DNA of 6,333 bases from Bacteroidales bacterium (GTDB lineage: Bacteria > Bacteroidota > Bacteroidia > Bacteroidales > VadinHA17). Both the position numbers and the translations under genes were made by a program. The stretch is taken from NCBI GenBank assembly GCA_003518245.1, contig DOZA01000399.1, positions 1 to 6,333 of the forward strand, read 5' to 3'. Below are positions 1 to 6,078 of the stretch, in pieces (position 1 is the stretch's first letter; each line of letters starts with the position of its first letter). The notes beneath the pieces are model-generated. The model made no database searches and was not told the origin of the DNA. It saw only the letters and a list, made by a program, of their open reading frames with translations.

Positions 1-188
1 AAAAGATGTCGGCGGTGATTCAAACTCCTTCAGGTGATGCAATCGGGATAAGAAATATTGTTTATCTCTCGCTGAGCTATGATCACAGGGTAATTGATGG
101 AGCACTGGGAGGTCTCTTCCTTAAAAAGATCAAGGAGAACCTCGAAGGATTCCTGAATAACAAATTCATTGAGGACCTCTCACTATAA
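1..188 (+). CDS. 2-oxo acid dehydrogenase E2 (dihydrolipoyl acyltransferase), C-terminal fragment
   Basis: Only the last 62 or so codons are in the window; the gene begins upstream, and complete codons run from position 3 to the TAA at 186-188. The fragment carries the active-site signature of the E2 catalytic domain, SLSYDHRVIDG. The catalytic His is encoded at 84-86 and the Asp at 96-98. It is followed by a helical tail (FLKKIKENLEGF) typical of the end of these enzymes. E2 transfers the acyl group from lipoyl-lysine to coenzyme A in the cytoplasmic pyruvate, 2-oxoglutarate or branched-chain 2-oxo acid dehydrogenase complex. The lipoyl and E1/E3-binding domains are outside the window, so the substrate class cannot be decided and no symbol is given. 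The ATG at position 6 is an internal Met, not a start. The gene is separated from the next one by a terminator-like hairpin and is probably unrelated to it in function. Confidence 0.9.
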   Translation, partial: KMSAVIQTPSGDAIGIRNIVYLSLSYDHRVIDGALGGLFLKKIKENLEGFLNNKFIEDLSL

Positions 189-209
189 ATGCAGTAAATA
201 AAAGATAAT

Positions 210-236
210 GGGTCAGATTTATTGGCCTTTTTTTTT
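210..236 (+). terminator. Rho-independent terminator after the E2 gene
   Basis: A short stem pairs GGTCA (211-215) with TGGCC (223-227), including one G-U pair. It can be extended by a G-U pair at 210/228, and the loop is about 7 nt. It is followed directly by nine T residues (228-236). Position 22 nt after the stop codon and the long T-run support an intrinsic terminator. The stem is short, so efficiency is uncertain. Confidence 0.6.
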
Positions 237-263
237 AATATTGTCTTAATATTATTAGTTTTG
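233..263 (+). promoter_or_regulatory. Candidate Bacteroidetes-type promoter for gene A
   Basis: TAGTTTTG at 256-263 matches the Bacteroidetes -7 consensus TAnnTTTG. A perfect TTTG -33 element is absent; a TTTT at 233-236 lies 19 nt upstream and is a weak stand-in. The end of the -7 element is 21 nt before the ATG at 285, implying a 5' leader of under 20 nt. The same geometry recurs before gene B. Confidence 0.5.
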
Positions 264-284
264 AAAAAATGAAACCTAACACAT

Positions 285-2792
285 ATGAATAGACAGGCTA
301 TTAGACTGCTATTGATTGCCTTAATAATAAATACAACACTATTAACAGCTCAAAGCCGTAAGGAAATCAGAGATATGTTCTATGAAACCGAATCATGGTT
401 ACTGTTCGAAGAATACAAAGATGCCTTACCCCTTTATTTGAATCTCTCAAAAATAAACCCCGAGAATTATAATTATAAATATCGCATTGGCCTGTGTTAT
501 CTTAATATACCCGGTGAAAAAGAGAAAGCCCTGCCCTATCTGCAGGATGCGGTAATGCATATTAACCCTGATTACAGAAAAGGAAGATTTTCGGAGACAG
601 AAGCTCCCTATGATGCATTATTCTACCTAGGTACAGCATACAGAATATCCAACGAGCTTGACAAAGCAATAGAGACATACAGAACATTCTACGATGGAAT
701 GTACTATGAGACTTACGACTCAACCGTCGTAATGCAGCAGATTGAAGCATGCAAGAATGCAAAAAGCCTGATGACCACCCCGCTGTACTTGAAACTTAAG
801 AACCAGGGTGAATATATCAATGAGAACAGGTCTGATGTTAGTCCAGTTGTATCAGCCGATGAAAAAACAATAGTTTTTACTCGCGAATTGCCCTTTTACG
901 AAGGTCTTTTCTACTCCAGGAAAAATGATGGTGAATGGGGTCCCGCATTGCAGATACAGGCAGAACTACTTATTGATGATGGTTACACTTCATCACTTTC
1001 ACCTGATGGTAATGAGCTTTATATTTACAAGGACGATGGTTATGACGGTAATATTTATGTCAGTCATTTTAATAATGGCAGATGGTCTCCGGCAGCCAGG
1101 CTTAATGAGAACATAAACACTAAATATTGGGAATCACATGCCTGTATATCCCCTGACGGGCAGAAGCTTTATTTTACCAGCAACAGGAAAGGAACATATG
1201 GAGGCCTCGATATATATGTATCTGAAAAAGACAGCGTAGGTGAATGGGGCCCGGCTGTTAACCTGGGACCTGCCATAAACACACCATTCAACGAAGAGAC
1301 ACCTTTCATCAACAATTCAGGCAAGGTCCTTTTCTTCAGTTCAAGAGGTCATTTTAATATGGGCGGGCATGATATATTCTATTCAGTAAATAAGGATGGT
1401 GAATGGTCATCACCTGTTAATATGGGTTATCCTCTGAATACCACCGACGATGACCTGTTCTATTCCCCGGTATCTGAAGGTCACATAGCATATATGTCAG
1501 TATTTGACCCTGATGGATTTGGTATGCAGGACATAATGAGGGTTGAGGTATTCACTGATGACTATCCCAGGAAATTTCATGTCAGGGGAATGGTACAGCT
1601 GAAAGATCTTCTCAGCCAGTTTACAGACAGCGTAAGTATAAAAGCCCTGGATAAATCAACACTGGAAATCATGGTAGCCGTTTATTCAGATCCCAGGACA
1701 GGTCTTTTTGAATTTAAAATCCCCCATGGTGAGTATAAACTGATCTATGAATCTGAAGGATCAGAAACAATTAAAAAGGATCTTTATTTACCATTAGATC
1801 ATACTGAAGACAGCATTATACTGGCCACAGAGCAACTTAAGAAAACTGACCATATTGCTGAAATATCTTTCACAGCCGGCGCAGGCTCAGTAAGCTATAA
1901 ACCGGGCGATACAGTGAGAATCGACCTGAAAGTGGAGCCAAGGTCATTGCTTTCTGTTGAGCAATGGAGAAATGACAGTCTGACAAAAACAAAAGAGTTT
2001 TTTATTAATGACCCTGTTTTTATATATGACACTGAAGCGCTTACAGGAAAAAATATACTTAGATTCACAATAAAAGACCGCTTTAATAATATAACTATCA
2101 AAGATTATCATTTCCTTGTCAGCGAGCCTTTTGAAACAGAACCACTGATAATTGTTACTGACATTGATGAGCTTTCTGCAGATGAAATGCTGGCACAACA
2201 GGAACAGCCTGACAGCCTTAAAACAGCCCGGGATGAAGAAACAAAAATTGACCGGATGGGCCAGGTAATAAGTGAGATAACCACAAGCGATGAGAATAAG
2301 CAAATAAGAGATGCTATTCAGAAAACAAATGAGAAACAAATAAAGAATGCAGGTGAATGGCTGGAATCACTCTATTCTGTCGCTATTGAAGATGGTGCCG
2401 AAAAAGATATCCTTACCAAACTTATTGCTGCTATGTCTGCAGATTCTGATGATAACGCTGAAGATTATATTGAGCGACTGATGGAGTTTGCAGGGCCACG
2501 GCTTAAAGAAGCTCTTAAGAATTTTGATTCTGATGAATTGAAATTTGAAAAGCCGGAAGAAATAATTGAATACCTTCTCAACAATTCCGACAGGCTGGGG
2601 TATGCCAGAAATGATGTATTTGAAGCTTTCTCAAAATTAATTAACGCAACTGATAAATCTGCCGAAGAAATATTAGCATACCTGAAAATAAAAGAAGGCT
2701 TAAGACTCTGGGGTATCTGGATACTACTGGGAGGAGTGGTGATTACCCTGATATTTTTCTGGTTTAGGAAGAATAAAAAGGAAAATGATTAG
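285..2792 (+). CDS. Gene A: TPR / PD40 beta-propeller envelope protein with C-terminal membrane anchor
   Basis: 835-residue protein. Residues 1-23 form a signal peptide (basic MNRQAIR, hydrophobic core, LTAQ cleavage region) with no lipobox Cys. TPR-like helices occupy about 30-140, with YRIGLCYLNIP and LGTAYRI. Five PD40 blades follow at about 183-221, 234-272, 284-327, 336-381 and 388-421; typical strands are LSPDGNELYIY, ISPDGQKLYFTSNR and GGLDIYVS. Residues 431-515 resemble a carboxypeptidase-regulatory-like beta domain, and 524-617 look like an Ig-type domain. Residues 618-805 are acidic and helical with an internal duplication. One transmembrane helix lies at 808-827, followed by the basic tail FRKNKKEND. 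TPR-propeller-regulatory order is that of PorE-like proteins of the type IX secretion system, but their OmpA domain is missing. The topology implies a periplasmic body fixed in the inner membrane (inference). It is first of three tandem paralogs; exact function is unknown. The start is the only ATG that gives a signal peptide. Confidence 0.9.
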   Translation: MNRQAIRLLLIALIINTTLLTAQSRKEIRDMFYETESWLLFEEYKDALPLYLNLSKINPENYNYKYRIGLCYLNIPGEKEKALPYLQDAVMHINPDYRKGRFSETEAPYDALFYLGTAYRISNELDKAIETYRTFYDGMYYETYDSTVVMQQIEACKNAKSLMTTPLYLKLKNQGEYINENRSDVSPVVSADEKTIVFTRELPFYEGLFYSRKNDGEWGPALQIQAELLIDDGYTSSLSPDGNELYIYKDDGYDGNIYVSHFNNGRWSPAARLNENINTKYWESHACISPDGQKLYFTSNRKGTYGGLDIYVSEKDSVGEWGPAVNLGPAINTPFNEETPFINNSGKVLFFSSRGHFNMGGHDIFYSVNKDGEWSSPVNMGYPLNTTDDDLFYSPVSEGHIAYMSVFDPDGFGMQDIMRVEVFTDDYPRKFHVRGMVQLKDLLSQFTDSVSIKALDKSTLEIMVAVYSDPRTGLFEFKIPHGEYKLIYESEGSETIKKDLYLPLDHTEDSIILATEQLKKTDHIAEISFTAGAGSVSYKPGDTVRIDLKVEPRSLLSVEQWRNDSLTKTKEFFINDPVFIYDTEALTGKNILRFTIKDRFNNITIKDYHFLVSEPFETEPLIIVTDIDELSADEMLAQQEQPDSLKTARDEETKIDRMGQVISEITTSDENKQIRDAIQKTNEKQIKNAGEWLESLYSVAIEDGAEKDILTKLIAAMSADSDDNAEDYIERLMEFAGPRLKEALKNFDSDELKFEKPEEIIEYLLNNSDRLGYARNDVFEAFSKLINATDKSAEEILAYLKIKEGLRLWGIWILLGGVVITLIFFWFRKNKKEND
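2301..2690 (+). repeat. Tandem helical duplication inside gene A (about 66 residues x 2)
   Basis: Residues 673-737 and 738-802 of protein A align with two small gaps. IRDAIQK matches LKEALKN, EWLESLYS matches EIIEYLLN, EKDIL matches RNDVF, and AEDYIERL matches AEEILAYL. The pattern is conserved as protein, not as DNA, so this is an old duplication of a helical unit between the Ig-like domain and the membrane anchor. I do not recognise the unit as a named domain. It may act as a stalk or as a binding surface. Confidence 0.45.
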
Positions 2793-2808
2793 CATTCAAT
2801 ATAATACC

Positions 2809-2843
2809 AAGCCCTCTTTGTGATTCGACTACAGGGTTTTGTT
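2809..2843 (+). terminator. Weak hairpin with T-rich tail between genes A and B
   Basis: AAGCCCT (2809-2815) can pair with AGGGTTT (2833-2839), including one G-U pair, around a 17-nt loop, followed by TTGTTATTAT. The large loop and broken T-tract make this a poor intrinsic terminator. Its right arm overlaps the proposed -33 element of the gene B promoter. It could attenuate read-through from gene A, or it may be chance. Confidence 0.22.
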
Positions 2844-2867
2844 ATTATAGAGATTTTAATATTTTTG
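2838..2867 (+). promoter_or_regulatory. Candidate Bacteroidetes-type promoter for gene B and downstream genes
   Basis: TTTG at 2838-2841 and TATTTTTG at 2860-2867 match the Bacteroidetes -33 (TTTG/TTG) and -7 (TAnnTTTG) elements. The spacer is 18 nt, one short of the usual 19-21. The -7 element ends 21 nt before the ATG at 2889, as in front of gene A. It would drive B, C and the acetyltransferase. In AT-rich DNA such matches also arise by chance. Confidence 0.5.
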
Positions 2868-2888
2868 TTATTAGTAAATTTCCGGAGC

Positions 2889-4166
2889 ATGAATCGAATA
2901 CTGATAAGTTTGTTTATTATTCTGGCTATAAATAATCATTTATTTCCCCAGAACCTTAAGAAAGACCAGGAAACTTTTCTCGAAGCAGAATATTTCCTCA
3001 TGTTCGAAGATTATAACGATGCACTGCCATATTACCTTGAGCTATACGAAACATATTCTGAGAACAGTAACCTGGCATACAGGATAGGGATATGCTACCT
3101 GGGCATTCCGGGCAGTAAACATCTTGCAATTGAGTATCTTGAACAAGCAGCCAAAGAATCACAGGCCTCATACCGTGAAGGATCGCTGCGTCAAAAAACA
3201 GCACCCTATACCGCATGGTACTATCTGGGTAATGCATACAGGATAAACTACCAGTTTGAAAAGGCGAAAGAAGCATATAAAAAATACCGTGAGACACTGC
3301 TGGATGATGACACTGACAATATCCTTTTCATAGAACACCAGATGCTTGTATGTGATAACGCCAGGAATATAATGAAAAACCATGTGAAATATGAAGAAGA
3401 AAACCTAGGAGAACAGTTTAATGATGGAAATAAAAACTTTAATCCGGTGATCTCTTCTGACGGTTCACGATTTGCATATATGTCATCACTAAAGTTTTAT
3501 GATGCGGTATATTTCTCCTATAAAGAAAGGAACAAATGGACTGACCCGGTAAATATTACGCCTGACCTGAAATCAGATGGAGATCTATATATATCATGCC
3601 TGGCAGATAAGGGTAATACCCTGTTCCTCTCAAAAGATGATGATATCAACAGTGATATCTATTTCAGCAAATATGATGGTAAAAAATGGTCATCTGCTGA
3701 ACCTGTTTCTGATGTCATAAACACAAAATACTGGGAATCACATGCTTTTGTAACTGAAGATGGGTCTGCAATGGTATTCTCCTCTGACAGATCAGGAGGA
3801 ATGGGAGGCCTTGATCTTTACATATCATACAAAAGAAGTAACGGGGAGTGGGGTCAACCGGTTAACCTGGGACCCGAAATCAATACTCCTTTTAACGAAG
3901 ACCGGGCATTTATTATAAATAATGGCACACTGCTTTTCTTCTGTTCGCAGGGTCATTATAATATGGGTGGGTTTGACCTTTTTAAGTCTGAGAAACTTCA
4001 AAGCAATAACTGGTCGAAACCTGAAAACATAGGTTACCCGATAAACACTGCAGATGATGATGTTTTCTTTATGCCTGTAAATAATGGTCGCTCCGGATAT
4101 ATATCAGTTCACAGGGAGGGCAAAGGTTACGGGAAGGAGGATATCTATAAAATAAAATTTAAGTAA
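2889..4166 (+). CDS. Gene B: short TPR / PD40 beta-propeller periplasmic protein
   Basis: 425 residues from the ATG at 2889. That start gives a clean signal peptide (MNRILIS, hydrophobic core, cleavage near LFPQ at 18-21) and no lipobox. An in-frame GTG at 2820 would add 23 residues with a second hydrophobic run and would start upstream of the likely promoter, so it is rejected. TPR-like helices lie at about 28-137 (YRIGICYLGIP, YLGNAYRIN). Five PD40 blades lie at about 184-223, 231-272, 283-327, 336-382 and 389-423, with INTKYWESHA, GGLDLYIS and NTPFNED as in A and C. The protein ends two residues after blade five (DIYKIKFK). It has no regulatory-like, OmpA, SPOR or type IX sorting domain, so it is predicted to be soluble in the periplasm. 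It is the most diverged paralog in the shared signature segment. It lies 96 nt after A and 7 nt before C. A role as partner of A and C is inferred from position only. Confidence 0.88.
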   Translation: MNRILISLFIILAINNHLFPQNLKKDQETFLEAEYFLMFEDYNDALPYYLELYETYSENSNLAYRIGICYLGIPGSKHLAIEYLEQAAKESQASYREGSLRQKTAPYTAWYYLGNAYRINYQFEKAKEAYKKYRETLLDDDTDNILFIEHQMLVCDNARNIMKNHVKYEEENLGEQFNDGNKNFNPVISSDGSRFAYMSSLKFYDAVYFSYKERNKWTDPVNITPDLKSDGDLYISCLADKGNTLFLSKDDDINSDIYFSKYDGKKWSSAEPVSDVINTKYWESHAFVTEDGSAMVFSSDRSGGMGGLDLYISYKRSNGEWGQPVNLGPEINTPFNEDRAFIINNGTLLFFCSQGHYNMGGFDLFKSEKLQSNNWSKPENIGYPINTADDDVFFMPVNNGRSGYISVHREGKGYGKEDIYKIKFK

Positions 4167-4173
4167 GCCTGCA

Positions 4174-6078
4174 ATGCATAAGACTATCCTGTTTTTCATA
4201 ATTCTCCTTGCTTCATTTACTGTCGATGCCCAGTATGAAGAATTACGTGAGATATTTGTTGAGGCAGAATCTCATTACCTTTTTGATGAGTATGAGCTTG
4301 CAAACCCCCTGTACCTTATTCTCGAGGAATATATGGCAGATAATGCCAATATAAAATTCAAGATTGGTAATTGCTACCTGCATATTCCCAATGAGAAAAA
4401 TAAAGCTATACCTTACCTGAAACAGGCTGTTGAAAATGCAAGCTATGATGCAAACCCTGATTCATTCAGGGAAAAAAGAGCACCCCTGGAAGCTTATTTT
4501 GCACTGGCATCGGCATACAGGATAAACTATGAGTTCGACAAGGCGCTGAACATATATGCCAAACTAAAGAGCCTGTCATCAGGAAAAGAGGTACTTAAAA
4601 ATGCTGATTACATAGATCAACAGATTAATGCATGCCGTACAGTAATGGCTTTCGTTGATAATCCGGTCGAATTTAATAAGCAGAACCTTGGCCCTGACAT
4701 AAATGTGGGATCAATGGATTTAAATCCTGCTGTAAGTGGTGATGGAAATTCCCTGGTGTATACTGAGAACAGAGGGCTGGAAAACAGAATCTATCATAGC
4801 AGGAAAGAAGGAGGCAAATGGGAAAAACCAGTAGATATTACAGACCATCTCGGTGGAGAAACAGATATGACCTCATCCTGCCTCAATATGGATGGTACAG
4901 AGCTATACCTCTATAAAACTGATGATTATGATGGTAATATTTATATGTCCTCCTACAGTAACGGTACATGGTCAGTTATAGAAAAACTGAATCGTAATAT
5001 CAATACCAAGTTTTATGAATCACATGCCTGTATCTCATCCGATGGTAGCAGGCTCTATTTTACTTCGAACAGGGAAGGTGGAGAAGGGGGTCTGGATATT
5101 TATGTATCTGAAAAAAATACAAAAGGCGAATGGGGTACAGCAATACACCTTGGCCCTGAAATTAATACCACATATAATGAAAATACTCCATTCATAACAA
5201 GGGATGATTCAAAACTATTCTTCAGCTCAGAAGGGCATACAAACATGGGGGGGTACGATATCTTCTACTCAAAACGCAGAGGTATTAAATGGGGCTCTCC
5301 CTTCAACCTTGGATTCCCGTTAAATACACCTGATGATGACCTGTTCTTCCAGCCATATAATAATGGTAAGGCCGCATATTATTCAATGTTAGAAGGATAC
5401 AAGGATAAAGATATTTTTTACCTGGTAATGAATGAGAAACAATCTGTTTCAACGTACGAAATAAAAGGAATTGTCAGCCTCAGCGATACAATAAGGGAAT
5501 TTAATGATAGCTACAAGATAATTCTCTACAGTAAATCCCTGCAGGATACTCTTGATGTAGGCTACCCTAATAAATCAACCGGCTTCTATAGTTTTATTGT
5601 TAAGCCTGATGAATACTCACTTACCTATGAGGGTGTGTCATATATATCTGTTACAGAAGAAATTACAATTCACCAGGATCATCTGACAAAAGAGGAAATA
5701 ATAAATGTAACACTTGAACCTGATCCCAACTTTGTGGCTGAGAAGCTTGATTACTCTAAAGTAAAGGTAATTGACGCTATTGATTCTTCTTTACTGGTAA
5801 CCGATGTTATTGTAAAGGACGTCAGCGACTCAGATTCCACTGACGAAGATGTGCTTTATTATACCGTTCAGGTATTGGCTCTTCACAACCCGGTTGATGT
5901 AACTTTCTTTAAACATGCTGAAGTCAGTGTGGTATATAATAAAGAAGACAAATTCTACAGGTATACAACAGGCAAATACCTTAAGAAGAATGACGCTTAC
6001 AGAAGAAAGGATGAGCTTATCAGGCTGGGTTATCCTGATGATCTATTCATCAAAACAGTCTTCAGGGAGAAAAAGTAA
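4174..6078 (+). CDS. Gene C: TPR / PD40 beta-propeller protein with C-terminal SPOR-like domain
   Basis: 634 residues. The signal peptide is residues 1-19 (MHKT, hydrophobic core, VDA before Q20), with no lipobox. TPR-like helices span about 22-133 (FKIGNCYLHIP, ASAYRINYEFDKAL). Five PD40 blades lie at about 183-221, 230-272, 282-327, 336-380 and 387-417 (GTELYLY, SRLYFTSNR, GGLDIYVSEK). A regulatory-like beta domain spans 427-516, beginning YEIKGIVSL, followed by an acidic linker (about 520-560, DVSDSDSTDED). Residues 561-630 resemble a SPOR domain: YYTVQVLAL, then FYRYTTGKYL, an A-rich helix, and LGYPDDLFIKTV. SPOR domains bind peptidoglycan, often septal glycan lacking peptide stems, so C is predicted to sit on the cell wall from the periplasmic side. 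The usual OmpA ending of this family is replaced. No promoter or Shine-Dalgarno is seen in the 7-nt gap after B, so it is probably cotranscribed with B. Closest paralog here is A. Confidence 0.9.
   Translation: MHKTILFFIILLASFTVDAQYEELREIFVEAESHYLFDEYELANPLYLILEEYMADNANIKFKIGNCYLHIPNEKNKAIPYLKQAVENASYDANPDSFREKRAPLEAYFALASAYRINYEFDKALNIYAKLKSLSSGKEVLKNADYIDQQINACRTVMAFVDNPVEFNKQNLGPDINVGSMDLNPAVSGDGNSLVYTENRGLENRIYHSRKEGGKWEKPVDITDHLGGETDMTSSCLNMDGTELYLYKTDDYDGNIYMSSYSNGTWSVIEKLNRNINTKFYESHACISSDGSRLYFTSNREGGEGGLDIYVSEKNTKGEWGTAIHLGPEINTTYNENTPFITRDDSKLFFSSEGHTNMGGYDIFYSKRRGIKWGSPFNLGFPLNTPDDDLFFQPYNNGKAAYYSMLEGYKDKDIFYLVMNEKQSVSTYEIKGIVSLSDTIREFNDSYKIILYSKSLQDTLDVGYPNKSTGFYSFIVKPDEYSLTYEGVSYISVTEEITIHQDHLTKEEIINVTLEPDPNFVAEKLDYSKVKVIDAIDSSLLVTDVIVKDVSDSDSTDEDVLYYTVQVLALHNPVDVTFFKHAEVSVVYNKEDKFYRYTTGKYLKKNDAYRRKDELIRLGYPDDLFIKTVFREKK
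6064..6069 (+). promoter_or_regulatory. Shine-Dalgarno-like site for the acetyltransferase gene
   Basis: AGGGAG, containing the GGAG core, lies inside the end of gene C and leaves 8 nt before the ATG at 6078. It is the only well-spaced Shine-Dalgarno-like site before any gene in this window. The GGAG at 2884-2887 before gene B is only 1 nt from its ATG, too close to act. With the TAATG overlap it suggests translation coupled to gene C. Confidence 0.4.

Noticed and set aside
269..292. Seven-codon mini-ORF (ATG at 269, TAG at 290) overlapping the start of gene A
   Set aside because: It starts almost at the predicted transcription start, has no ribosome-binding signal, and such short frames are expected by chance in AT-rich DNA.
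1944..2339. 131-codon open frame on the - strand inside gene A
   Set aside because: It lies wholly within a strongly supported coding region, and its translation is Cys/Phe-rich with no recognisable domain. It is a shadow of gene A, as are the other antisense and out-of-frame ORFs at 562-762, 925-1116, 1895-2101, 2998-3297, 3168-3383 and 5015-5197.
2820..2888. In-frame GTG start for gene B, giving 448 residues
   Set aside because: It would place a second hydrophobic stretch (FVIIEILIFLLLVNF) before a complete signal peptide and lies upstream of the likely promoter; the ATG at 2889 also matches the spacing seen at gene A.
4140..4173. Promoter directly in front of gene C
   Set aside because: The A/T-rich end of gene B has no TAnnTTTG match, and the 7-nt gap fits operon transcription from upstream.
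285..6078. Lipoprotein signal or type IX secretion C-terminal sorting domain on A, B or C
   Set aside because: None of the signal peptides has a Cys at a lipobox position, and the C-termini (membrane helix, bare blade, SPOR-like) do not resemble a sorting domain.
285..6078. Calling A, B or C porE or another type IX secretion gene
   Set aside because: The architecture is similar, but the OmpA domain is absent, no porP/sprF-like partner is in the window, and many TPR-PD40 paralogs exist in Bacteroidetes.
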